Notes under the pieces: generated by a model
Seen by the model: only the letters and a program-made list of their open reading frames with translations
Databases searched by the model: none
Told to the model about the DNA's origin: nothing
Part shown: positions 7,513-16,979 of the stretch, in pieces
Layout of the letters: each line of letters starts with the position of its first letter
Position numbering within the stretch: the first letter of the stretch is position 1
Position numbers and translations under genes: made by a program
Assembly: GCA_002419585.1 (NCBI GenBank)
Contig: DIGJ01000013.1
Span: 124,001 to 188,000 of the forward strand
Length of the DNA: 64,000 bases
Source: Lachnoclostridium sp. UBA5725
GTDB taxonomy: Bacteria; Bacillota; Clostridia; Lachnospirales; Lachnospiraceae
Reading direction: 5' to 3'

Positions 7513-8790
7513 TCAATTCTCCTTTTTAAAAGCATCAAGCATTGGAATTAATACACTTGCAACTATACCACCGGAAAATCCGTTGTTATACAAATTGATT
7601 CCTCCATGAATGTAACCTACATTTGTAACTAAAATCATATGTAAAACACCCGCTAAGAAACCAATTAATGGTCCAAATGTGCCTGCTATTGGCGCTAATG
7701 TAGTGGAAAATAATACAGACATAATGATACTTGGGGCAGAAATGTCATATCCAAAAAATAGTGCCGCGGCAATAACACCTATTGCTACAGGGAAACAATT
7801 TTTAATATGTTTTCCAAATGCTCCAAATCCTACAACTGTAAAAACACCTGCTAAAACTGGTCCATTCAATTTTCCTCCGATAGCTAATACATAGAATAAG
7901 CTCAAAAAACCAAGCAATGACATATTAAGAAATGTGATTCCATATCCTACAAGATGTGTAAAATCAGTAATAAGTCTTCCTCGATAATGAAGTATCGTAT
8001 GATAGTCTCTAAAAGCCCTACGATTAATACACAAGCCTAAAATCATCAATCCAAAGAAGAAAATTAGTAATAATATAATAATAATACCTTGATTTTCATC
8101 CGAGATAATATTGACTGGTTCCACCACAAGCCCAAAACTTCTAAGCACACTGGTTAACAAAGTACCAATTATACCTGATGTAAATCCAATATTATATAAG
8201 TTGTACCCATCATGGAACTTTAGCATATGCGATGATAGCGGTGCAATAACAAACCCTATAAATATTCCAGTAGTTATCGCTACGATGATAGCTATTATCG
8301 GATGTAATATACCTGAAAAGCTAATCTCACTAATCATTGGGGATAAAGCAGTTCCGAACATGACTACTACAATAACCTCTTTAAACGAAATCTTCTGATA
8401 TTTTGTATACAAATAACCTCCAAAATAAATAGGGAGAATATTATATAAATTTTTACCAAAAAAGGAGAAACCCAGCACTGTAAAAAATGCTGCTAATATA
8501 ACACCATTAATTTTTAGCCTATATCGATGAATAAGATAAATATTTATAAATCCTACGAGTGCCACATTAATAAAAGTTGCTGCAATGCCTCCCACCTTAA
8601 TAAAATCTGTTATTAATATAGTCGGAGATAATACAATAGCAGTAAATCCCTTAAAAATCGAAGCAACACTACCACCATTTATAATTTCATATCCAATACC
8701 CACAAAAAGGAAAATAGCAGGTATTGTAAGCAAGGCCATTAGTACGCCCATTCGTCCAATATCATTTTCCTTTATATCGTTATATTCCAA
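7513..8790 (-). CDS. DUF1576 family integral membrane protein
   Basis: 425 aa, very hydrophobic, with about 12 membrane segments. It is built from two similar halves: the first has TFINVALVGFINIYLI, then LGFSFFGKNLYNILPIYFGG; the second has TFLNMSLLGFLSLFYVL, then VGFGAFGKHIKNCFPVAIG. This internal duplication and length match DUF1576, a clostridial membrane family of unknown function. The inverted-repeat architecture and conserved FGK motifs suggest a transporter (inference). It is co-transcribed with the small gene downstream and flanked by copies of the araC 3' end. Confidence 0.8.
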   Translation of the reverse strand: MEYNDIKENDIGRMGVLMALLTIPAIFLFVGIGYEIINGGSVASIFKGFTAIVLSPTILITDFIKVGGIAATFINVALVGFINIYLIHRYRLKINGVILAAFFTVLGFSFFGKNLYNILPIYFGGYLYTKYQKISFKEVIVVVMFGTALSPMISEISFSGILHPIIAIIVAITTGIFIGFVIAPLSSHMLKFHDGYNLYNIGFTSGIIGTLLTSVLRSFGLVVEPVNIISDENQGIIIILLLIFFFGLMILGLCINRRAFRDYHTILHYRGRLITDFTHLVGYGITFLNMSLLGFLSLFYVLAIGGKLNGPVLAGVFTVVGFGAFGKHIKNCFPVAIGVIAAALFFGYDISAPSIIMSVLFSTTLAPIAGTFGPLIGFLAGVLHMILVTNVGYIHGGINLYNNGFSGGIVASVLIPMLDAFKKEN

Positions 8791-8875
8791 ATTTCGCCTC
8801 CTTTTTTATCAGCCAATGTTTTTGTTTATTGTATCATTTACAATTAATTTGATTATTGTATATTATGCTAAACTT

Positions 8876-8940
8876 GTCAAGAAATATTTAGTGATTTCAC
8901 TGAATTGCTCGCCTAAAAGAATACAGAAATTATGGCAACG
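8876..8940 (+). pseudogene. Remnant of the 3' end of an AraC-family gene
   Basis: Translation gives a C-terminal AraC pattern (KKYLVISLNCSPK), then a one-base insertion relative to the intact araC end at 7028-7062. A bidirectional terminator follows at 8973. It is either the tail of a lost araC paralogue or one arm of a duplication that brackets 7063-8903. Confidence 0.5.
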
Positions 8941-8972
8941 CCAGCCAATATTCGTTTTCTTCATTCAACATT

Positions 8973-9016
8973 AAAAAACGACATTACCATTGTCAAAATG
9001 ATTTGTCGTTTTTTTC
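8973..9016. terminator. Strong bidirectional terminator
   Basis: Arms AAAAAACGACA (8973-8983) and TGTCGTTTTTT (9004-9014) give runs of six or more T on both strands. On the minus strand it ends the acetyltransferase gene stopping at 9034. On the plus strand it would have ended the decayed araC copy. Confidence 0.8.
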
Positions 9017-9033
9017 ATAGTGAAATTTGTAAC

Positions 9034-9474
9034 TTAACACTCCTTTACAAAAGAAACATGATCCTCTAACTCAAAAAAACCATTCTTTTTGTAAAAGCGA
9101 TATGCCGGTACGCTTCGTTCTGTCTGTAAAAATATTTGTTTGATTCCTCTTTGTTTTATGAATGTCTCAATTTCTTTTATAAACTGTGTTCCAATCCCTC
9201 GTCCCTGCTCTTCTGTTTTTACACAAAACTCATCAATACAATACTCTGTGCCAGAATACCAGTGTTTGATACTTCCCATAGAAAGCCCAACCATCGTTTC
9301 ATTTTCAAATAAGCCAAGCGCCAAAGAATTCAGATTACCGATTAAATCCATAATGTATGCATGCAGCTGATTTATATCACTCCAATCATCATTCCATGGC
9401 TCTTTTGTAAAGATATCAAAGAAGAACGATTTGATTTCTTCTATATTTTCTATCGTAAGTGTTCTTAATTCCAT
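9034..9474 (-). CDS. GNAT family N-acetyltransferase
   Basis: 146 aa from ATG 9474 (MELRTL), preceded by AGGAG at 10 bases; the frame is open to 9525 but has no site there. The acetyl-CoA binding motif A is EEQGRGIGTQFIKEIE, followed by beta 5 and the final VPAYRFYKKNGFFELE. GNATs transfer acetyl from acetyl-CoA to amines. The substrate is unknown. A second, truncated GNAT lies immediately upstream. Confidence 0.88.
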   Translation of the reverse strand: MELRTLTIENIEEIKSFFFDIFTKEPWNDDWSDINQLHAYIMDLIGNLNSLALGLFENETMVGLSMGSIKHWYSGTEYCIDEFCVKTEEQGRGIGTQFIKEIETFIKQRGIKQIFLQTERSVPAYRFYKKNGFFELEDHVSFVKEC

Positions 9475-9562
9475 TTCAATATCACTCCTGCTGTATATAT
9501 CAAAAAATGTCTCCCCATGGGGCACATCACTTTCGTGGGAGGTGTGGGGAGTCCTGTTACTA

Positions 9563-9706
9563 TTAGGTTTGTTTTTTTATATATGCCTTAAATCTATGCA
9601 TGATTCCATCTTTCGAAGCGTGCTCAAAATCTTTCAGATATTGAAAGCCGACCTTCTCAATAACCCTTTTTGACTGTTCATTTTCAAAATCATGGCTACA
9701 TTGCAA
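9563..9706 (-). pseudogene. C-terminal fragment of a GNAT acetyltransferase
   Basis: Too short for standard gene calling. The minus strand reads SHDFENEQSKRVIEKVGFQY and continues LKDFEH...HRFKAYIKKQT to a stop at 9563-9565. N..S.RVIEKVGF is the C-terminal signature of GNAT proteins. The rest of the gene is gone, and the fragment abuts the stop codon of the TldE-like gene. It is a 3' scar from a deletion or replacement. Confidence 0.7.
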
Positions 9707-9708
9707 GC

Positions 9709-11013
9709 TTATTCAATACCCGCAACTGTTACATTCAACAGCTTCACCATGAGCGGACCTTCAAAATTGTTATCCTTCCAAAGCTCCTTTGATAGATACA
9801 TTTCATGATGCAACTTATTAATATTTCCAGAGATGGATCCGCCAGATACTGGAATGGTTGATTTGCCATCATAATACAAGGCAAGACGTATCTCACCGCA
9901 AAAATCACCAGTTAGCTCATCCATATAAAAATCGGAAAAGGCTACTGTTTTAAGATGTGGCTCTTGTTGTAATTCTTCTGCTGTTTTGGAACCACCTTTT
10001 ACTACTACATTACCGATAGAACCAGTTGGAGCAACCGAAAGATAATGGGCATATCGGGTATTTGCTTCATATCGTTTCAATTCGCCATTTTCAATAATAG
10101 TGACTGGGGTAAGTGCAACACCGTCGCTGTCAAAGCCAGAAGAATGCACTGAATTTTTCAAAAATGGATCTAGGGTAACAGTAATAAAATCCCCTTTTAC
10201 CTGATTGCCTTGAACCTGTTCTCCCATTTTCCAGGTAGAATATTGATTATATATGGAGGCTGCATTGCTCTTTGCGGTATAATATGAGCAGAAATCTCTA
10301 ACTGCTTCGCGTGTCAATATAACTGGGAAGGTTTGAAGTGCTGGAGTATTTCTTGCTACTGCCTTCTCACGACAGGTCGTAATCATATTCTTTACTTCCT
10401 CCGCGAACAGCTCCTCATCAAAGTCAGAGCAGTTAATACAGCGGTACAGCTCAATCTCCTCCCCATCTTCCTTCCAGGTGGTAATAAATTCTACCATACA
10501 CTTGTATTCTACATTATGCACATCAACACCTTCTGAATTTACGATTCGGGTTTCGATTTTATTTAAAAAGATTTCACAGGAGTTGATGCCTCCCTTGTCA
10601 TAGATATCGTTTTTATAGATTGCTTTTGTAATTTGATTCATCCAGTAAGGAAGCGTTTCTTTTGCAAAACTGCTCTCCGGTGCAGTTTCATAGGAAGCTA
10701 CCGGCTTTGCTAGCGGATAATACGGATTTTTCACAAATTTTGCAGCAAACGCCGTTTCCTTGATTGCTTCTTCAATCTCAGCATCACTCATGGTAGGATG
10801 AATATTGGTTGTAGAAGAACCGGTTAGATTCTTTCCATTTTCCTCCGAGTCGATATATACGGTTACTTTAAAATGATGTACACTTTTCGCGCGATCCATA
10901 TCCACATTTTTCTTTACAAAGAAAAGTTCGTTTGATTGAACCTTTGTTTCACAGATCTTAAAGCCTGTAATATCGTTTTGATTCATTAAAATTTTTCTAA
11001 TTCGCTCTAGCAT
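9709..11013 (-). CDS. TldE/PmbA-like metalloprotease-associated protein
   Basis: 434 aa. It belongs to the TldD/PmbA family by the N-terminal alpha/beta region and by the C-terminal barrel (DPFLKNSVHSSGFDSDGVAL; PVSGGSISGNINKLH) but lacks HExxxH. That is the pattern of the non-catalytic TldE partner. In known systems TldD and TldE form a heterodimeric protease that removes leader peptides or degrades unfolded peptides (family knowledge). It overlaps the tldD stop by one base, so the subunits should be made together. No peptide substrate gene was recognised nearby. Confidence 0.85.
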   Translation of the reverse strand: MLERIRKILMNQNDITGFKICETKVQSNELFFVKKNVDMDRAKSVHHFKVTVYIDSEENGKNLTGSSTTNIHPTMSDAEIEEAIKETAFAAKFVKNPYYPLAKPVASYETAPESSFAKETLPYWMNQITKAIYKNDIYDKGGINSCEIFLNKIETRIVNSEGVDVHNVEYKCMVEFITTWKEDGEEIELYRCINCSDFDEELFAEEVKNMITTCREKAVARNTPALQTFPVILTREAVRDFCSYYTAKSNAASIYNQYSTWKMGEQVQGNQVKGDFITVTLDPFLKNSVHSSGFDSDGVALTPVTIIENGELKRYEANTRYAHYLSVAPTGSIGNVVVKGGSKTAEELQQEPHLKTVAFSDFYMDELTGDFCGEIRLALYYDGKSTIPVSGGSISGNINKLHHEMYLSKELWKDNNFEGPLMVKLLNVTVAGIE

Positions 11014-12428
11014 TATCCCAACCTCACTCTCGCTTTGATATATGGACCACCGTTTGAAGTCTTTACCAATTCCTTATAGCCTTTTCCGCAGTATCCACAG
11101 CCATCCAGTTCCACCTGATCGGATACCATGGTAATGGATTGTAGAAGGTCAGGAACAAAGCCTGTCATTACCACTGGAGATATCAATCGGCCAGTAAATT
11201 TGCCGTCAACAATCTCTCTTCCAAGTACCGCGATACACTGTATTCCCCAATTCTTAGGATCTTCCATGCCACTGTACATTCCCTCAATCTGATAACCATA
11301 TTTTATCGAAGCAAGCATATCATCATAGGTATCATTACCCGCCTCGAAAAAGGTATTGGTCATTCTAGCATACGCTTTACGCTCAAAAGATTGTCTCTTT
11401 CCATTTCCAGTCGGTGTGGTTCCAAGCTTTAGCGCGGACAATAGGTCTGAAATACCATTTTTGAGGATACCGTCTTTAATAACTACCGTATCGGTTCCAA
11501 TTGTTCCTTCATCATCAAACAGGTAGGAAGACACATGTGTTGCTGCTGCTGCGCCGTCATGCATTGAGGTAATCGGGGATGCCACCCGTTTATCTATATA
11601 TTCTGCACCCTTTGCTCTTTCCTTAACGAACATATCCATCTCAACACCATGACCAAACGCCTCATGTGCAATCAATCCGGTAATATCCGGGGAACATATT
11701 ACTTCATACTCTCCCGGTTTTACAGGCTCTGCATCCAACAGTTTGATACATTCTTCAACGGTTTGTTTATACGCCCCTTCAAGATCTGCTAAAATTTCAT
11801 AGCCCTTCATGCCTGAGAGTGGGTAATAGAATTCTTTCACTTTATTTTCTCTTCTGGCAACACATATCGCCATTGCCTGACAAATCAGGTAGGATTGCTC
11901 TAGGTCCTTCTTCTTGGACATAAATATCTTGGAAACATGCATACTGTGAAAGGAAACACTAAAGTTCACCACTAGATCAGACAACGCACAGGCTGCATCC
12001 TTAATCTTTGTCAGTTCTTCTATGATTGTCTCGGAGCTGATGCTCTCTGGATTAATCTGTGATTCACTAAAAAATTGGTCACAAAGTTCCTCTTCCTTCA
12101 CCAAATCATAGGAATTCACTGATATTTCAGGTGCTACCTTATTCAGCTTAGTCTTGATATCATCAACAATACTCGTAAGACTATCTTCGCTGATTTCATT
12201 AAACGAATATTCCGAATAATTAACTCCATTATGTACACGTACTACAAAACCACGCTCTGCAAACATAAAGTCATTTACTTCGGTTCCGGTCTTTGATACC
12301 ACGTAGCTTTTCCCTTTTGTATCGGTACCAAGCACGGATACATATTTATAATCTTCTGATAACAAGTCAATCAGCTTACGTACTAACGGTTTACTCCTTG
12401 CTAAAAATTCTGATTTTTCTGTTTTCAT
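11013..12428 (-). CDS. tldD: TldD-like zinc metalloprotease
   Basis: 471 aa. The zinc-binding motif HEAFGH is at residues 255-260, and a C-terminal CGYCGKGYK segment (about 450) corresponds to the conserved Cys/Gly region of TldD that supplies a further ligand. This is the catalytic subunit of the TldD/TldE protease. It starts at ATG 12428 after AGGAGGT and is the first gene of the pair. The gene symbol is given by family; a RiPP-processing role is possible but no precursor was seen. Confidence 0.88.
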   Translation of the reverse strand: MKTEKSEFLARSKPLVRKLIDLLSEDYKYVSVLGTDTKGKSYVVSKTGTEVNDFMFAERGFVVRVHNGVNYSEYSFNEISEDSLTSIVDDIKTKLNKVAPEISVNSYDLVKEEELCDQFFSESQINPESISSETIIEELTKIKDAACALSDLVVNFSVSFHSMHVSKIFMSKKKDLEQSYLICQAMAICVARRENKVKEFYYPLSGMKGYEILADLEGAYKQTVEECIKLLDAEPVKPGEYEVICSPDITGLIAHEAFGHGVEMDMFVKERAKGAEYIDKRVASPITSMHDGAAAATHVSSYLFDDEGTIGTDTVVIKDGILKNGISDLLSALKLGTTPTGNGKRQSFERKAYARMTNTFFEAGNDTYDDMLASIKYGYQIEGMYSGMEDPKNWGIQCIAVLGREIVDGKFTGRLISPVVMTGFVPDLLQSITMVSDQVELDGCGYCGKGYKELVKTSNGGPYIKARVRLG

Positions 12429-12740
12429 GTATTTTTACCTCCTATATATAATCATTTTTCCCAATTATGAATCTTTCGCCCAATTATACAATTAAATATG
12501 GATGGATACATCCATATATGCATCAAAATCATGCGATCATCAACTTTAATTCTAGTTCAAACAAATCCTCAAAAAATTATAACACTTTAATTATATAATT
12601 CAAGAGATTTCAGACAAATATTCCTAATTTTTCCATACCATCAACTAATACTACATTTTCAACATAACCTCACAGTTCTCCTTTTCGTGCGTTCAGTTTG
12701 TACGCACGAAAAATAAAGTTTACGCCATACCTTTACGATT
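12429..12740. other. 312-base gap: palindrome upstream of tldD and a stem-loop
   Basis: No gene is visible. A perfect inverted repeat with arms ATATGGATG (12496-12504) and CATCCATAT (12509-12517) lies about 70-90 bases upstream of tldD and could be an operator. A second stem with arms TTTTCGTGCG (12682-12691) and CGCACGAAAA (12703-12712) lies 3' of the GGDEF gene. It has no T-run on either side, so it is not a canonical terminator. Confidence 0.6.
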
Positions 12741-13895
12741 TTACAGTTTCTCCATTTTATACATGGAATGATAAAACATGATACCTTTTTCCTCTGATTT
12801 TTTAACAAAATACATTGCTTTATCTGCATTTTTTATCAGTTGTTTCATATCTTCACTATCATCTGGATATATGGAAATACCGATACTTGCTCCAAGTAAG
12901 ATTTCTTTGTTTTTGTATGCCCTTTTACGTGTTATCTCAGCAAGAACTCTGCTGCTAAAGCTTTTTACTTCATTTATATCTGCTACCTGGGACATAATCA
13001 TAACAAATTCATCGCCTCCAATTCTGGCAATGATATGATTTTCATTTGTTATGGAGCAGATATCTTGTGCAATCGCTTTAAGCGTATAGTCGCCAACCGT
13101 ATGTCCATAGGTATCATTTAGATATTTAAATCGATCAAGATCAATGAATAACAAAGCAACTTTATGATTATACTGCTTTGCTACTTCAAGGCACTGGGGT
13201 AAATATTGTTCAAAGTACAAACGATTATAAAGTCCTGTCAACGAATCATGCTGTGCATTCTGTTTGTTCCTATCACTTTCTTTCGCAAGCTGCTCTTGCT
13301 TTTTTAAAATTCGGTGCATCGTAGTGGGTACCGAATAGATAAAGACCGCAATGATGATTAAATAGAACGTTCGATAAACCTGGCTAAGGATATCAATCGA
13401 CATGGGTTGTTGATCAAAATAAGAATCAAAGGAATTGTAAAACCATACATAGAGACCATTCATTGCAAGAATAGATAAAATGGAAGACCAAATAATAAGA
13501 TATTTGTCCATTCTTAGGGATGCTAGAAAAATGATGATCGGATAAAGTAAAAGTGCAGCCGATGTTGCAGGTAGTATGCTAGAGTTGTTACAAGCATCAA
13601 TATAATTGTAAATTGTTAATGTTAAAACATTAAGAAACACAGTGCAATAGCCTACCAAAGCAAAGGATTTTTTCTTTATAACAATGATACTAGCAAATAG
13701 ATTATATAATAAATTAATAAAACAAAGAATCATTCCATATCTACCTGCTATATTATCTTGAAGAAAATATACAAGAGAACTTAGTATAAAAATCATTATA
13801 TACAAAAACCAGTTAAACCTTAAATGAACCTGCTCTCCTCGCAAAGACTCTGATTTGAATATTTCTTCAAATTGATTGTCATAATGTTCTTTCAT
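12741..13895 (-). CDS. Membrane-bound GGDEF diguanylate cyclase
   Basis: Start ATG 13895 (MKEHYD) is chosen because AAAGGA lies upstream; the outer ATG 13907 overlaps that site. Length is 384 aa. About six N-terminal membrane segments (to about residue 190) act as a sensor, then a short linker and a GGDEF domain (DSLTGLYNR, LFIDLDRFKYLND, ARIGGDEF). The signature GGDEF at about 293-297 is intact, so it should make cyclic di-GMP from two GTP. It follows the operon containing a c-di-GMP phosphodiesterase, so the region holds both synthesis and breakdown. Confidence 0.92.
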   Translation of the reverse strand: MKEHYDNQFEEIFKSESLRGEQVHLRFNWFLYIMIFILSSLVYFLQDNIAGRYGMILCFINLLYNLFASIIVIKKKSFALVGYCTVFLNVLTLTIYNYIDACNNSSILPATSAALLLYPIIIFLASLRMDKYLIIWSSILSILAMNGLYVWFYNSFDSYFDQQPMSIDILSQVYRTFYLIIIAVFIYSVPTTMHRILKKQEQLAKESDRNKQNAQHDSLTGLYNRLYFEQYLPQCLEVAKQYNHKVALLFIDLDRFKYLNDTYGHTVGDYTLKAIAQDICSITNENHIIARIGGDEFVMIMSQVADINEVKSFSSRVLAEITRKRAYKNKEILLGASIGISIYPDDSEDMKQLIKNADKAMYFVKKSEEKGIMFYHSMYKMEKL

Positions 13896-14068
13896 GATTA
13901 AAAACATCCTTTCGTTTTACCCAAGACAAAAACACAATGAAATATGTTGGCTTTGAGTCTTTTTGTAATATCTTTCCAATAGAGTATCAATAAATATATC
14001 TAGTGTCAACTCATTCATGTTTTTCTATATAGCCGTACCAATCCTATGCTGGTATCCATTCACTTATC

Positions 14069-16966
14069 TTAATGTTCTTCAATCTCTTTCAACACTTGAG
14101 CCAGAAGTGTTTTGAACATCGTATATAGCCGTTCTATCTCACTTTCATCTTGACTTTCGAGTGCTTTTTGAAATGCAATCGCTGTCTCATATAGTTTCTT
14201 GGCGCCGATATTTCCGGATCCTCCTTTGTTCTTGTGAACAATCTGAATCGCTTCGTTGTAATTTTTCTCGTGCATCACCAATTCCAAGGCTTGAGCAATG
14301 TCTTTGTTTTCATTTGAGTATTCCGCTAAAATCATCTTATACAATTCTTCATTGTTGCCAATACGTTTCAGACCATCCTCTTCATCAAGAATCTTGTCAT
14401 TCCACTCATTCATTTCTGCCGCTGGTTGTGTGTCCTTGTTAATCTCTTTGCCGGTTGGTAGATTATTCATAATATCAACTAAGGTTTCTACCAATTTATC
14501 GGGATCGAAAGGTTTGCTAATATAATGATTGATACCAACTGTTTGACAAGCCTGTGCAACACCAGAAACTGCATCCGCAGTCATTGCCACGATAGGAATG
14601 ACAGGATTTAGTACCCGGATTTTTGCAGTTGCATCATATCCGTTCATGATCGGCATATGCAGATCCATCAAAATCAAATCTACCTCACCTTGGTGCTTTT
14701 TCAAATAGTCAACACCTTCCGCTCCATTGTCAGCCAATGAGACGGCAAATCCTATCGGCTCTAGGATGGATTTCGCGATAAACTGATTGGTCTTATTGTC
14801 TTCAACCACCAATACCTGATATGGTTTTTCCAACTTACTTGTTATGCCACTGAATTTAACTACTTTTTTCTGTGTTCCTAAATGTTCCAGCTTGAATATT
14901 TCCAATATGCCGTCATATAAGACAGATGGAATGATTGGTTTTGTTACTCCGATTTCAATTCCATATGTGTTTGTTTTTTCAAAAAGATCTTCGCGCATCA
15001 ATGGAAGCATGATAATTGTTTTGAGTTCTGACGTGATTTTTGGATTATTTTTAATCGAGCGAACGAATTCAAAACCTCCAACTTCAGGTGTTTCATAATC
15101 AAAAATTAGCAAGTCATAGGATTCTTCCAGCATGTTTTCAACTTGCTTCTCCGACGTCACACAGACTGCTTTGATACCAAAGGATTTCAAATATATTTCC
15201 ATAAGATTCAAATCCGCAATACTCTTGTCCAAAACGATTGCTTTTATGTCTTTAAAATACAACGATGCAATTTTTTGTTTTTCATCAAACACCTTATCTT
15301 GATCGACTTCCATAGGAAGTTTAATCACAAAGGTAGAACCTTCTTCAAGGACACTAGACACCTGAACGTATCCTTTCATCATTTCTACTAGATTTTTGAC
15401 AATCGAAAGACCAAGACCGGTGCCGCCAAAACGTCTGTTTATGCTCGAATCTGCTTGGGAAAAAGGTGTAAACAGCTGATTTATCTGATCAGCGGACATA
15501 CCAATGCCCGTATCTTTGACACTGAATTCGATCATGTATACGCCCTCTGATTTATCTGTAATGCGTATACTTAATGAAACCTCTCCTTTATTGGTGAATT
15601 TAACGGCATTGCTAATCACATTCAACAAAATTTGCTCTAGCCTTTTCGGATCGCCCCAAAAATAAGATGGTATTTTAGGCTCTTTGAATAAATTAAAACC
15701 AATCTGTTGCTCTTCAATTTTAAATGCCACAATACTCATGACATCCTGCAGCACCTTATCCAGATTGAAGGAGGTACGCTCGATTTCAATCTTTCCGGCT
15801 TCAATTTTAGAAAAATCCAGGATATCATTGATGATCCCTAGCATATTATTGGCTGCCTGTGTAATCTTATCAACGTAAATTCGCTGGGTCATGGTCACGT
15901 CTGTCTTTTTAATCAGGTAAGCCATCCCGGTAATGGCATTGAGTGGAGTTCTGATTTCATGGGACATACGTGCAAGGAAGCTGGATTTTATACGGTTGGC
16001 AGTATCTGCATCTTCCTTCGCCTGCCTCAATTCTTCTTCCGTCCGTTTCCTTTTGGTCACTTCTTTTTTTAACTTAACAATCCAATACACGGAAACAATG
16101 AAAATGATGATGATTACTGAACCGATTGCCGTGAGGATGCGTATTAATGGACCATAATCAACTTCTGTATCTACACCTATCCAACGATTGTTGATCTCCA
16201 TTTTTTCCTCTTCGGTTATGGCTGCTAACCCTTTGTTTATAATACTAACTAATAATGACCAGTCATTACGTACTGCAAAATATAGAGACTGAGTGACTTC
16301 ATCATCAATGTTCACAAATTTTAGTTCCGTAAGACCATAGGTTTTGATCAGATAACTGGAGGTTGCCAGATTTCCTACAAACGCGGTTTCGGTTCCATTG
16401 GATACATCTGCTAAGGCTTCTTCCACCGTGTTATATAAACTGAGATCGATGTCAGGATAATTTTTTAGATAGCTATGATGGGAACTGTTAACCTGAACCG
16501 CAATTTTCTGATTATGCAAATCCTCAATTCCCTTTATTTGTTTGTTCGATGTTGAAACAACAATTACGCGTTGAAACTTGTAATAGGGTTCGGAAAACAA
16601 GAAATATTGTTCCCTTTCCATCGTCCTTGCGATGCAAGGCAAAACATCTACTTGCTTTTCAACACCCATCACATACGCCTGTTCCCAAGTCTTGTCCGGC
16701 TCAACCACCATCTCCAAACCAGTCTTTTGGGATAATAGCTTTATATAGTCTGAAGCGATACCTTTATACGCACCATCAGAGTCTATGAATTCATATGGTA
16801 CAAAATCAGGATCAATTCCCAGATGAATTACCGGATTATCTTTAATAAATTGCTTTTCTTCCTCGGTCAACTCTACTTCTACTTCTGGTGTAGCGGCACT
16901 TACGTCTTTACTTGAAAAAGACATGATCAGTAACAAAACGATTCCAATCCAGTAAATTTTTCTCAT
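14069..16966 (-). CDS. Hybrid sensor histidine kinase: SBP_bac_3, HisKA, HATPase, two REC, Hpt
   Basis: 965 aa from ATG 16966, eight bases after GGGGAG; GTG 16975 is too close to that site. Order: signal peptide (cleavage near VSA-A, about 26), an extracytoplasmic solute-binding (SBP_bac_3) sensor (about 33-265), a membrane helix (about 275-297), HisKA with SHEIRTPLNAI (His about 336), HATPase (ISNAVKFT; GGTGLGLSI), a weak first receiver (LLIFDYETPE), a second receiver (LVVEDN; ILMDLHMPIMNG) and an Hpt domain (IVHKNKGGSGNIGA). This is a complete internal phosphorelay that probably senses a small extracellular ligand. The upstream REC-HD-GYP gene is its likely output. Confidence 0.92.
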   Translation of the reverse strand: MRKIYWIGIVLLLIMSFSSKDVSAATPEVEVELTEEEKQFIKDNPVIHLGIDPDFVPYEFIDSDGAYKGIASDYIKLLSQKTGLEMVVEPDKTWEQAYVMGVEKQVDVLPCIARTMEREQYFLFSEPYYKFQRVIVVSTSNKQIKGIEDLHNQKIAVQVNSSHHSYLKNYPDIDLSLYNTVEEALADVSNGTETAFVGNLATSSYLIKTYGLTELKFVNIDDEVTQSLYFAVRNDWSLLVSIINKGLAAITEEEKMEINNRWIGVDTEVDYGPLIRILTAIGSVIIIIFIVSVYWIVKLKKEVTKRKRTEEELRQAKEDADTANRIKSSFLARMSHEIRTPLNAITGMAYLIKKTDVTMTQRIYVDKITQAANNMLGIINDILDFSKIEAGKIEIERTSFNLDKVLQDVMSIVAFKIEEQQIGFNLFKEPKIPSYFWGDPKRLEQILLNVISNAVKFTNKGEVSLSIRITDKSEGVYMIEFSVKDTGIGMSADQINQLFTPFSQADSSINRRFGGTGLGLSIVKNLVEMMKGYVQVSSVLEEGSTFVIKLPMEVDQDKVFDEKQKIASLYFKDIKAIVLDKSIADLNLMEIYLKSFGIKAVCVTSEKQVENMLEESYDLLIFDYETPEVGGFEFVRSIKNNPKITSELKTIIMLPLMREDLFEKTNTYGIEIGVTKPIIPSVLYDGILEIFKLEHLGTQKKVVKFSGITSKLEKPYQVLVVEDNKTNQFIAKSILEPIGFAVSLADNGAEGVDYLKKHQGEVDLILMDLHMPIMNGYDATAKIRVLNPVIPIVAMTADAVSGVAQACQTVGINHYISKPFDPDKLVETLVDIMNNLPTGKEINKDTQPAAEMNEWNDKILDEEDGLKRIGNNEELYKMILAEYSNENKDIAQALELVMHEKNYNEAIQIVHKNKGGSGNIGAKKLYETAIAFQKALESQDESEIERLYTMFKTLLAQVLKEIEEH

Positions 16967-16979
16967 AAGGCACACTCCC

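Noticed and set aside
12682..12712. Intrinsic terminator
   Set aside because: The stem is perfect but neither side has a T-run immediately after it.
14161..14525. Plus-strand reading frames across the hybrid kinase
   Set aside because: They are antisense to conserved Hpt and receiver domains and have no start signals.
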